A stretch of 64,000 nt of DNA, from the NCBI GenBank assembly GCA_001803635.1, contig MHDU01000074.1, positions 1-64,000 of the forward strand, given 5' to 3'. Origin of the DNA: Nitrospirae bacterium GWB2_47_37. GTDB lineage: Bacteria; Nitrospirota; Thermodesulfovibrionia; Thermodesulfovibrionales; Dissulfurispiraceae. The position numbers were made by a program, and so were the translations under genes. Below, one piece after another: positions 6,834-14,109 of this stretch (its first letter is position 1; each line of letters begins with the position of its first letter). Below the pieces are notes generated by a model. That model worked only from the letters and a program-made list of their open reading frames with translations. It searched no databases and was not told where the DNA came from.

Positions 6834-7655
6834 ATGAGCTTATTTCTTGCAGATAAAATTAATGAAGCGATAGATTTTTTACGAGAACATGAACCGCCCG
6901 AAGGATATGATGTTCGGTTTTCAGGCGGGAAAGACTCGATCGTCATGTATGACATTGTAAAAAAATCCGGGGTTAAATACATAGTTCACTACAACTTTAC
7001 GACCATAGATCCCCCGGAAGTAACAAGATTTATGCTTACTAACTATCCTGAGATAAAGTGGCTGAGGCCTAAAAAAACCTTTTTCCAATATATGCTTTCC
7101 GCAGGCCTTCCCACAAAAAAGAAACGCTGGTGCTGCGACAAATTAAAACATAGAGTGCATCCGCGTGGCGGACCGAAGCGGATAATAGTCGGCATCCGAT
7201 CAGAAGAGAGCCCTAAAAGGGCACAGAGGGGTAGAATCGTGTGGAACAAAGACAGCAGGAAAATGCAGTACTGTCCTATTTTCCATTTTGACGAGGATGA
7301 AGTATGGGAATACATCGAAAGCAACAACTTGTCTTACCCGGATCTTTACAATCAAACCGGCGGTAATTTTAAGCGTCTCGGCTGCGTAGTCTGTCCGTTT
7401 CTCTGTAGATCCGGAGGGATATTGCAGCGGCATAAAGAACGCTGGCCGAGGTTCTACGAAAAGTTTGAAAAAACAGTTGAGGTCTACTTTAGAAGTAAAG
7501 AAGAGTGGTATAAATCCAAAGGCGTTTATACGGCCGGACAACTTTTGGAAATGTGGTATAAGAGTGAATCGCTGTTCAAAGAAGAAGACAGCGATTCACA
7601 ATGCTGCCTATTTCCGCCCGGAGCGCTCCCTTCGGGAGACTGTCAAACGATATGA
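6834..7655 (+). CDS. PAPS reductase family PP-loop protein
   Basis: 273 residues from ATG 6834; an in-frame start 42 bp earlier overlaps the previous gene. FSGGKDSIVMYD (about 29-40) is the PP-loop that binds and adenylates substrates in the N-type ATP pyrophosphatase/PAPS reductase family. RWCCDKLKH (~95) and a later Cys set, GCVVCPFLC (~182-191), suggest an iron-sulphur or zinc site. Related proteins act in sulfur transfer, including DNA phosphorothioation (DndC). The gene overlaps a DNA methyltransferase pseudogene by ATGA, so a former DNA-modification role is plausible. A plain sulfate-assimilation role is unlikely on this element. Substrate unknown. Confidence 0.75.
   Translation: MSLFLADKINEAIDFLREHEPPEGYDVRFSGGKDSIVMYDIVKKSGVKYIVHYNFTTIDPPEVTRFMLTNYPEIKWLRPKKTFFQYMLSAGLPTKKKRWCCDKLKHRVHPRGGPKRIIVGIRSEESPKRAQRGRIVWNKDSRKMQYCPIFHFDEDEVWEYIESNNLSYPDLYNQTGGNFKRLGCVVCPFLCRSGGILQRHKERWPRFYEKFEKTVEVYFRSKEEWYKSKGVYTAGQLLEMWYKSESLFKEEDSDSQCCLFPPGALPSGDCQTI
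7625..7644. repeat. Short palindromic repeat GCTCCCTTCGGGAG
   Basis: The hairpin CTCCC-TTC-GGGAG followed by NCTGTC lies in the 3' end of the PAPS-reductase-like gene. It recurs with one mismatch in 20 bp at 9331-9350 in the parC-like region. The two copies may be remnants of a small dispersed repeat. Confidence 0.4.
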
Positions 7656-8788
7656 AAATCTTTCATCAATCAACATTCGACCCATGGCCCTTTGAAGACG
7701 GCAGCATTCAGGCCATTATCACATCACCGCCTTACTGGGGACTCAGAAAATACGACATTCCCGATGTAATCATCGGCGGCAGCCCGGAATGCATGCATAA
7801 GTGGAACGAAGTCCCCTTGCCGAAGGGTAATGGGGACGGCAAAAGCTTTAGGCGTGATGGTATGGGGGGGGGGTAAAACGCGGTGAAAAAACTAATTATT
7901 GTCTCCACTGTGGCGCATGGAAAGGACAGCACGGCCTTGAACCTGATTTCAGGCTTTATATTGAGCATATTCGCCTATGGGCTCGTGAAGCATGGCGCGT
8001 TCTAATAGATGATGGTTTATTCTTTATGAACCTTGGAGATTCTTATGGCGGCTCGCGGGGCGCTTATGGAGATAGGACATTGCAGGGAAATCAAACTCAT
8101 AAAAGGCGCAGGCAAGCAGAAAGATTTTACAGTGTTGCGCGAGAGACGGGGTTCTTGAGGCATGAGAGGCCGCCCACTGCTGACGCAAAGGCAAAATGCA
8201 AGCTTCTCATCCCGCACCGTGCGGCCATTGCTCTAATAGATGATGGTTGGATATGCAGAAATGATATTGTATGGCACAAAATAAACGCAATGCCTGAAAG
8301 CGTAAAAGATAGATTTTCATCGAGATATGAGAATGTTTTCATGTTTAGTAAGTCGTCGAGATATTACTTTAACCTCGAAGCAGTCAGGGAGCCGCACAGA
8401 GAGAAAACACTCACAGTAATCGGCACAAAAAGAAACGACTCTAAAGGAACCGATGCTTTAGGCAAGGTTAAAAGCCATGGTTTTATGTCCATGCCTGAAA
8501 GGGTATTGAATCCAGCCGGTGTGAATCCCGGGGATGTATGGGAGATTGCAACTCATCCATACATCCCCGGAAAAACACTACGCAATGTGGCCCGAGAAAC
8601 TCGTTGAACGCATGATTAAATGCTCGTCTCGCTCAGAGGATATTATTTTAGATCCGTTTGCTGGCTCGGGCCGTACCCTGCGAGTAGCGGACCGTCTCAA
8701 TAGGATTGCCTACGGCATTGATCTCGGCTATCAGGACATACAGGGTAGACAACTTAAAGAGATACAGAAGGAACTTATCTTAGCATGA
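7652..8788 (+). pseudogene. N4/N6 DNA methyltransferase, broken by two frameshifts
   Basis: Read through, the product is a class-beta amino-methyltransferase of about 380 residues. The catalytic motif TSPPYWGLRKYD is near the N-terminus, a Cys pair in YCLHCGAW follows, then MNLGDSYGG and finally the AdoMet motif DPFAGSGRT. SPPY is typical of N4-cytosine enzymes. The frame is lost at a run of ten G (7864-7873), where one extra G or two fewer would restore it. It is lost again near an A5 run at about 8571-8575, where one fewer A would restore it. Both sites are homopolymers, so sequencing error, phase variation and decay are all possible. It overlaps its neighbours on both sides (ATGA). Confidence 0.8.
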
Positions 8789-9198
8789 CCTTCTCAGAGT
8801 CCTCCAAGACCTTCAAAATCTCCATCAAAGCACTTAGAGACCTCCAGAGGGACGGATACCTCAAAAGCGAGCCTCTTACGAAGTCTGACATCCACCTCCT
8901 CGCGTGTATCAGAGCCATTTGGTGTAAGGAAAAATACCTTCAGCATCAGTTAGCGCGCATCAGCGCTAAGAAGCGCTATGCAATCGCAATCAAGGCGCCC
9001 ATGACCCGCCTTGAGAAATGGAGCTTTGAGCGGTACTTTTCCTTTTCTCAGGGCAAACGGCTTTCCATCGAAACAGTTGTCCATGAAGTCTGTTCAATCT
9101 TCAAAATTCCTGATACACCGGATCTCAGAAAGACCATCCTTCGCATCCGCAAACGGGCGTATAACTACCGGAGCCGGATGCCTTTCGCACAACCCTAA
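8785..9198 (+). CDS. Hypothetical basic protein following the methyltransferase
   Basis: 137 residues, overlapping the methyltransferase stop by ATGA, so probably translationally coupled. The N-terminus reads like a helix-turn-helix: FKISIKALRDLQRDGYLKS, similar to MerR-type 'dimension reduction' helices. The rest is rich in Arg and Lys. It may be a DNA-binding accessory protein. I do not recognise the family. Confidence 0.6.
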   Translation: MTFSESSKTFKISIKALRDLQRDGYLKSEPLTKSDIHLLACIRAIWCKEKYLQHQLARISAKKRYAIAIKAPMTRLEKWSFERYFSFSQGKRLSIETVVHEVCSIFKIPDTPDLRKTILRIRKRAYNYRSRMPFAQP

Positions 9199-9330
9199 TA
9201 TTAGCGTTTTAATTAGCACTTCCTATACGCTTATCGCCTACAAAGTGCAAATTAAAACGCCCTTTCTTGTCTTTGTATAATGAGGAAGTGCTAATTAATT
9301 AGCACTTCCTCATTATAGTCTTTACTGCCT

Positions 9331-9350
9331 GCTCCCTTCGGGAGCCTGTC
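9331..9350. repeat. Second copy of the GCTCCCTTCGGGAG palindrome
   Basis: It matches 7625-7644 at 19 of 20 positions and lies between the 42-bp palindrome and the 12-bp inverted repeat of the parC-like region. No function is evident. Confidence 0.4.
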
Positions 9351-9499
9351 GCGCTCTTATTACTCATTGCGGACTATAAATAAACATAGTATATGTTGTT
9401 ACTCAGAATCGAGTAACAACATCCAATAAATTTGCACTTCCTCTCCTTTAGCGGCATCGCAAGTGCAAATTTATATCCCCTTTTCATTTTCTTCAATCA

Positions 9500-9521
9500 G
9501 GGGTTACCCGCCGTAGCATCT
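9500..9521 (+). promoter_or_regulatory. GGGGTTACCC-N6-GCAT(TA) element, copy a (upstream of parM)
   Basis: GGGGTTACCC (9500-9509), six bases, then GCATCT (9516-9521), the least perfect second half. It points toward parM, whose TTG start is 92 bp further on. It is one of seven copies, all in the direction of the gene that follows. Confidence 0.7.
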
Positions 9522-9613
9522 CTATTTTAGAAGTGCAAATTAAAACGCACTTTCCTGCTTGTAAGCAGATTATAAAGTCAAAACAAAAAGCCCTTAAGGG
9601 CGAGGAGGAAACA

Positions 9614-10600
9614 TTGAAAGGCGAATTGAAAGGAGACGAAGCTTTTGCAGGACTTGACATTGGATTTGGAGATTTCAAAGGAATAATAGCAGGCGGGAGA
9701 AAAATTAAATTTCCTACAGCTGTGGCTTATGCCCGGAAGAGCATAACAGACATTGGCGAGGCCTCAGAGACTTACACCTTTATAGACCGCGAGTACCTTG
9801 TCGGTCAGGAAGCGATCTTCAACGCCTTTTCAACAAGGAGTCTCGAATTCCTCATAAAGTACGCCCCACTGATGTGCTATAAGGCCTTTAAGGACATTGT
9901 AGGGGTCTCTCATCTCGCCGTAGGCTTGCCGGTAGGCTTTTATATCGCAGAAAACAGAGAAGCCCTTTCAAAGGCGCTTAGGAGTTTTGAGGTCAATGGA
10001 GATAAGAAGCAGTTTCATGTAGAGGTATTCCCTCAAGGCGTCGGAATACTTATTGACTACAGATATGATCATAACGGGCAGGAAATAAAAGACACGGATA
10101 CTAATGGCATTATTGTTGACCTTGGACACTTCACGATTGATGTGGTCCCTTTTGAGAGAGGCGTCGCTGTCCGGGACGGTTCCGGAATGCTCGAAGGCGA
10201 GGGCATATCAAAAGCATGCGATGAACTTGCAGACCACATTCAGGCAGAGACGAAGGTTCGCCTGAATGAACAGGAGACAAAGGATGTCTTCCTGAAAGGG
10301 AAACTTCCCATATACGGCAAGGAACGGGACTTCTCGACAGTAATAAGAGATATCGTCGAAGGGTATATCGAGGAAGTGATCAATACGATATCCTCCCGTT
10401 GGGAGCGCCGAATTCAGCGGGCCGACAAGCTGATACTTGCCGGCGGGGGCGCCTATTATCTTAAGCAGTATATTCCCTCACGATATAAGGATCTGATACA
10501 TATCCCTGACGAACCCGAATTCGCAAACGCCAGAGGGTTTTTTAAGGGCCTCAAACTCAAATACGCAGATGCCAAAACAGAGGAAGGGCTGAGCGAATAA
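9614..10600 (+). CDS. parM: ParM-like actin-family plasmid segregation ATPase
   Basis: 328 residues from TTG 9614, chosen because GAGGAGG precedes it by 5 bp; an in-frame GTG at 9533 lies inside a parC-like repeat. Actin-fold motifs are in order: phosphate-1 GLDIGFGDFKG (~14-24), phosphate-2 GIIVDLGHFTIDVV (~172-185) and adenosine motif LILAGGGAYYL (~272-282). Such proteins polymerise with ATP and push plasmid copies apart, bound to ParR at parC. It is followed after 5 bp by a ParR-sized gene. Presence on an ICE suggests that the excised form is actively segregated. Confidence 0.88.
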   Translation: MKGELKGDEAFAGLDIGFGDFKGIIAGGRKIKFPTAVAYARKSITDIGEASETYTFIDREYLVGQEAIFNAFSTRSLEFLIKYAPLMCYKAFKDIVGVSHLAVGLPVGFYIAENREALSKALRSFEVNGDKKQFHVEVFPQGVGILIDYRYDHNGQEIKDTDTNGIIVDLGHFTIDVVPFERGVAVRDGSGMLEGEGISKACDELADHIQAETKVRLNEQETKDVFLKGKLPIYGKERDFSTVIRDIVEGYIEEVINTISSRWERRIQRADKLILAGGGAYYLKQYIPSRYKDLIHIPDEPEFANARGFFKGLKLKYADAKTEEGLSE

Positions 10601-10605
10601 CCCAA

Positions 10606-10863
10606 ATGAAGATCACGATCCCTGAAATAGAAGAATACGGCGATGTGTTAGAGACGCTTAATGATCTACCCAAATCAGTGAGGATCAAAGTTATCGCCCA
10701 GGCGATCCGTGAGTATAAAGACAGCGCTGAAGGAGGAGCTGTTATTAGCCTTCTGAAAAAACGTAAAAAAGAGGCCGTTAGACAGCATAAGAATGCTAAA
10801 GATAGCACTGCTTCGCCGCCTTTAGATGATTTTAAAAAAGTCATGGGAGGTTTTCTGGAGTGA
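10606..10863 (+). CDS. ParR-like centromere-binding protein
   Basis: 85 residues directly after parM. Residues 10-37 (LETLNDLPKSVRIKVIAQAI) form a short helix-turn-helix-like segment as in ribbon-helix-helix ParR adaptors. A basic stretch follows (LLKKRKKEAVRQHKNAK). The hydrophobic, acidic C-terminus DDFKKVMGGFLE fits the ParM-contacting tail. Sequence similarity in ParR proteins is low, so the call rests on size, tail and position between parM and the transfer operon. Its stop codon directly precedes the second copy of the GGGGTTACCC element. Confidence 0.7.
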   Translation: MKITIPEIEEYGDVLETLNDLPKSVRIKVIAQAIREYKDSAEGGAVISLLKKRKKEAVRQHKNAKDSTASPPLDDFKKVMGGFLE

Positions 10864-10885
10864 GGGGTTACCCATTGAAGCATTG
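10864..10885 (+). promoter_or_regulatory. GGGGTTACCC-N6-GCATT element, copy b (head of the tra operon)
   Basis: GGGGTTACCC (10864-10873), six bases, GCATTG (10880-10885). It begins right after the parR stop and ends 10 bp before the ATG of the OmpA-like gene, at the head of the 21-kb transfer operon. That spacing would leave almost no 5' leader if the element were a promoter. Confidence 0.75.
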
Positions 10886-10895
10886 TAAAGATACT

Positions 10896-11630
10896 ATGAT
10901 GATGAAACAGTCTACATTTCTTAAGATTATATTTTCGGCATCTTACCTCCTCCTTATGGTCATAGCGCATAAGCCTCTCCCCGCTTATGCGCTATCTTTT
11001 TTAGTGCCGCATGAATTGGAACAGAAAGGTAATGCATATAGACATTACCCTTCAAATCAACGGTATGTCTATACCGATAAGCCGGTATTTTTTTCAAAAC
11101 GGCAGCCGGCGCAAGACGGCAATGAAGAGGACGAATACTTTAGGAAAAAGGAGCAAAAAGCAAAAAAAGCACAGTCTTCAGTTGTATCATTGCCTTTAGA
11201 GCAAATAATTTCACGGTCTCCGGCAACTGGAATGAGCGCTAAGGCCTCTGTTTTAAAGCCGGAGATCACAAAAGAAAACAGGAACGTATCAATCATCGTT
11301 TTTGGCTTTGACAGCGCGGATATTAAAAAAACTGAACTCAAAAAATTAGAGGCCATCCTTACTGATTTGAAACAGGCTGAAGTAATCGAAATAAAAGGCT
11401 ATACGGACAAAATCGGCACCGAGGAATATAACGATAAATTAGCTCTACGAAGAGTTGATGCGGTGAAAAACTATCTCGCTTCACGCGGCATTAACGATTC
11501 AAAAATTAAAATCGAAGCAAAAGGGAAATGCTGTTACATATCAGATGAAAACAGCAAAAACAGGAGAGTTGAAATATGGATAGAAGTCGAAACAGGAAAA
11601 ATAATTTTGCGGTCTGGCTCACGGCTATAG
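10896..11630 (+). CDS. OmpA-domain envelope protein
   Basis: About 244 residues from ATG 10896 (two further in-frame ATGs follow at once). The N-terminus has a signal peptide with a hydrophobic core (SASYLLLMVIA) and likely cleavage after AYA. The C-terminal ~100 residues are an OmpA-like peptidoglycan-binding domain: VFGFDSADIK, then GYTDKIGTEEYNDKLALRRV, then KGKCCYISDENSKNRRVEIW. It is the first gene of the transfer operon and probably anchors or scaffolds the machine to peptidoglycan. The frame is open back to GTG 10860, but that part lies over the conserved 22-bp element. Confidence 0.82.
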   Translation: MMMKQSTFLKIIFSASYLLLMVIAHKPLPAYALSFLVPHELEQKGNAYRHYPSNQRYVYTDKPVFFSKRQPAQDGNEEDEYFRKKEQKAKKAQSSVVSLPLEQIISRSPATGMSAKASVLKPEITKENRNVSIIVFGFDSADIKKTELKKLEAILTDLKQAEVIEIKGYTDKIGTEEYNDKLALRRVDAVKNYLASRGINDSKIKIEAKGKCCYISDENSKNRRVEIWIEVETGKIILRSGSRL

Positions 11631-11872
11631 CGGTTTTTTTTATATTCAGCGCTATTGCTTATAGGGCATACAGCGCCGAAACGGAAACTCTTACAAGGGC
11701 TCTGTATCATGCAAGGGAACTTCATAGCGAACTTGAAAAGGTAAATATCAAGGACAGGGAGGTGATCTTGAAGAAGGTTAAATTTATTAAAGAGAGAATC
11801 AGAGAGGAACTGATAGGCAGTCCTACCAGTTTGCCGGTTAAAGAACCAGTAATCAATAAAAAGGAGAATTAA
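11576..11872 (+). CDS. Small membrane-anchored or secreted helical protein
   Basis: 98 residues overlapping the OmpA-domain gene by 55 bp in another frame. A basic start (MDRSRNRKNN) is followed by a hydrophobic helix (residues 11-30) with AYSAE, a possible signal peptidase site. The rest is one long amphipathic helix (ALYHARELHSELEKV). Size, place and layout recall the small RAQPRD-type proteins near pilin genes of conjugation modules, but the motif itself is not clear. Confidence 0.6.
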   Translation: MDRSRNRKNNFAVWLTAIAVFFIFSAIAYRAYSAETETLTRALYHARELHSELEKVNIKDREVILKKVKFIKERIREELIGSPTSLPVKEPVINKKEN

Positions 11873-11874
11873 AG

Positions 11875-12252
11875 ATGAATCACAAAGACCTAAAAGACAT
11901 CCTTATCGTAAACATAATAGCCACAAAGGCGGATATGTCAGCCAAAGGTACATGTATATTGCCTCTTATGGCGTTCATGACACTCTTTTACGGGGCAATA
12001 GGTTTGATCCTGCCTGCCATTGGCTTCGCCGATGCGGTCAAACCTATATATGACCTTGCGAAGAATGAATGGGAAGCGAGCGTATCTTTGTTAATCGCTG
12101 CGGGCGCTCTTATCGGTGGAATAATTGGGCTTATGACAACGAAGAGCTGGGTGGGTCTTGTAGTTGGAATTTTGGTCGGGGTTTTGGGCGGCGGTGCATT
12201 TAATATGTCCGGCTGTGCAGTCACGACAGGAAAAGCCTTGACATTTCAATAA
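11875..12252 (+). CDS. TraA-like conjugative pilin candidate
   Basis: 125 residues directly before traL, where F-type systems encode the pilin. There are three hydrophobic segments: residues ~26-50, 70-88 and 91-110, the last two rich in Gly/Ala and separated by TTKSW. F pilin has the same two-helix hairpin with a short basic loop. The N-terminal ~25 residues may be a leader with the first hydrophobic segment acting as a long signal sequence. Two Cys residues (near 27 and 114) are unusual for pilin. The call rests on topology and position. Confidence 0.6.
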   Translation: MNHKDLKDILIVNIIATKADMSAKGTCILPLMAFMTLFYGAIGLILPAIGFADAVKPIYDLAKNEWEASVSLLIAAGALIGGIIGLMTTKSWVGLVVGILVGVLGGGAFNMSGCAVTTGKALTFQ

Positions 12253-12266
12253 TAAAAACTGAGAAA

Positions 12267-12560
12267 ATGGAAAAAAAAATCAAACATATCCCCCGCGTAG
12301 AGTATATCGACGGGATGAGTGAGGTAGGGGGGCTTATCCCATATGATATTTTCATTGTATTTTTTGCAGTCACAATATTGACAATTATAGTCATTAAGCA
12401 GACTTTAATTGCCCCGTTGATCGGCATTCTTGCCGCATTCGGCTATTATAGGTTCAAAAAAAGATACAATAAAAATTTTTATCTAACCATACCATATTAC
12501 GCAGGGGTCATGACCCCTGACGGAGTACCGCCTGTAACTGAAAAAGAATTCATGGAATAG
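12267..12560 (+). CDS. traL: TraL, type IV secretion pilus assembly protein
   Basis: 97 residues, the usual length of TraL. One or two hydrophobic segments (about 26-60: IFIVFFAVTILTIIVIKQ, then IGILAAFGYYRFKKRY) are flanked by charged ends. Inner-membrane TraL corresponds to VirB3 and is needed for pilus assembly together with TraE. It lies between the pilin-like gene and traE, exactly as in F. Confidence 0.82.
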   Translation: MEKKIKHIPRVEYIDGMSEVGGLIPYDIFIVFFAVTILTIIVIKQTLIAPLIGILAAFGYYRFKKRYNKNFYLTIPYYAGVMTPDGVPPVTEKEFME

Positions 12561-12569
12561 GAGATAGAA

Positions 12570-13157
12570 GTGTTTAATAGACAGGTAGGCAGAATGACAG
12601 GGCTATGGGTTGCTCTGGATAAGATTAACAGGATACTTATCCTTATAATAGCAGCCATGGTATTGGTTTTATGGGGAGCTTTTTGGTTAATAGCTAAACT
12701 CGCTCTGGACAGGGAAGTTACGGTGAAAATTCCTCCGGGTGTATATGAAAATACTTCGATTACGGTCGGCAATAATGAGGGATATATTAAGCTCTGGGGA
12801 AAAGATTTTATTAAGACTATGGCGGAATATAGTCCTAATAACTATGAAGTTAAGGCCAATTACTTACTGCGGTATGCATCATCTAAGGGCGAGAAAAATA
12901 TGCGCCCAAAATTTTTACAAGAATACGAAGAGGTTAAAAAAAATAACACATATCAGGAGTTTCACTCAAACGAAAAATGGAAAACAACATGGCTGACACG
13001 GACTCTCTGGAGAGTGGAGACAGAAGGAGAGGTAGTAAGGGAGAGTTCTGTATTAAGTCAGCTTACACGTTATAAAAAGAAATGTCTTTACTATGTGGAT
13101 ATGACATACGACAAAGACGGTCTACGATTGGAGGATTTCGGTTATGTTGAAAAATAA
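12570..13157 (+). CDS. traE: TraE, VirB5-position pilus assembly protein
   Basis: 195 residues from GTG 12570 with GGAGATAG upstream. A single N-terminal membrane anchor (residues 20-45) is followed by a periplasmic beta-rich domain starting TVKIPPGVYENTSITVG. This layout and the ~190-residue length match TraE of F-type systems. It overlaps traK by 14 bp. Confidence 0.82.
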   Translation: MFNRQVGRMTGLWVALDKINRILILIIAAMVLVLWGAFWLIAKLALDREVTVKIPPGVYENTSITVGNNEGYIKLWGKDFIKTMAEYSPNNYEVKANYLLRYASSKGEKNMRPKFLQEYEEVKKNNTYQEFHSNEKWKTTWLTRTLWRVETEGEVVRESSVLSQLTRYKKKCLYYVDMTYDKDGLRLEDFGYVEK

Positions 13158-14109
13158 TATTTTTATTTCAGTATTTGTGATGATTTTCGGAATTGCGGGG
13201 ATTAGCACGGCAGTAGAACTTTCATCGAATCAAATTGCCGGACAGAGTAATATTCCGGCTCAAGCTGCCGGTACAGAATTATGTACATCATGTACATCAG
13301 GGCAGATATCTGCTGTTGATAATAAATGCGTAAATACAGATAGCGCAATACAGGCGAAACAACAGGAATATTTAAATATATCCGAGGTAAAGGAGATACC
13401 TTCCAGTAAAATTACAGTAAGGTATAACGATGTTAATGTAATCATTCCTGTGGCTAAGAATGCTGTGAATATTATTAAAGTGCCCTATAGTATTAAATTC
13501 TTAGATTCTTCAAAATTCTGCCCCGATAAGGCCCCTGTCACTGTAAAGTGCATTGCGGATGTAGGCAAGTCCGAATACCAGCTTTCGATCGTTCCGCTGC
13601 CTGATATTGATACCGATCTTGCGGTAATGACATCGGAAAAGACATTTGTTATCACCTTACGACCTGTCCAAAAAGCAGCATCATTTATCGAAATTATTGA
13701 CATCGGTAAAAAAGAAGCAAAAGCGATAGACGAAAAGGAAAAATCACTCCCGCATGTGGAACTTCTTATCGAACTCATTAAAAAGACTCTCAGAGGAGAT
13801 GAGATTGATGGCTACAGCAAGCGAAGTGTGTCGAAAATATTCGAGACGCTCGAATATACATTTATTATGAAAAAAGAAATTTCAGGATCACGGTTAAAGA
13901 TTGTCCAAATTGATGTTCTTAATAAGACAAATAGAGTTGTTGAACTACAGGACAACTCGGAATTTATAGGTAATATCATATCGAAAATAGCCGGAAAACC
14001 GTTAGCTCGAAATGTATCCCGCGAGTTTTTACAGCCGAGAAATGCGGAAACAGAAAGAAAAGGAGAATTCATTTCGACAATCACTGCTGTTGTAAGGGGT
14101 GATAGATGA
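13144..14109 (+). CDS. traK: TraK, outer-membrane core component (VirB9-like)
   Basis: 321 residues with a signal peptide (about 1-22). TraK/VirB9-like proteins form the outer-membrane ring with TraV and TraB. The secretin-like beta segments (SKITVRYNDVNVIIPVAKN, then the C-terminal VVELQDNSEF) fit. It is longer than the usual ~240 residues. The extra N-terminal part contains a Cys cluster in ELCTSCTSG plus one more Cys, perhaps a disulfide-bonded knob, which would suit the DsbC-like protein made two genes on. Confidence 0.78.
   Translation: MLKNNIFISVFVMIFGIAGISTAVELSSNQIAGQSNIPAQAAGTELCTSCTSGQISAVDNKCVNTDSAIQAKQQEYLNISEVKEIPSSKITVRYNDVNVIIPVAKNAVNIIKVPYSIKFLDSSKFCPDKAPVTVKCIADVGKSEYQLSIVPLPDIDTDLAVMTSEKTFVITLRPVQKAASFIEIIDIGKKEAKAIDEKEKSLPHVELLIELIKKTLRGDEIDGYSKRSVSKIFETLEYTFIMKKEISGSRLKIVQIDVLNKTNRVVELQDNSEFIGNIISKIAGKPLARNVSREFLQPRNAETERKGEFISTITAVVRGDR

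Larger units (their letters stand above)
9204..9553. repeat. parC-like centromere and par promoter region
   Basis: This non-coding stretch is built from copies of AAGTGC(A/T)AATT in both orientations. GCGTTTTAATTAGCACTT (from 9204) faces AAAGTGCAAATTAAAACGC (9242-9260). A perfect 42-bp palindrome around AGTGCTAATT spans 9276-9317. TAAATTTGCACTT (9427-9439) faces AAGTGCAAATTTA (9461-9473), and AAGTGCAAATT recurs at 9531-9541. A separate 12-bp inverted repeat, ATGTTGTTACTC/GAGTAACAACAT, lies at 9393-9422. Dense repeats directly upstream of parM and parR fit a centromere bound by ParR. Confidence 0.7.

Noticed and set aside
9533-9613. Upstream GTG start of parM
   Set aside because: It would begin inside a parC-like repeat without a ribosome binding site; TTG 9614 has GAGGAGG in the right place.
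10864-10885. Sigma-54 promoter interpretation of the GGGGTTACCC-N6-GCATTA element
   Set aside because: The GG and GC are 12 bp apart instead of the 10 bp needed for a -24/-12 promoter, and TGGCAC is absent.
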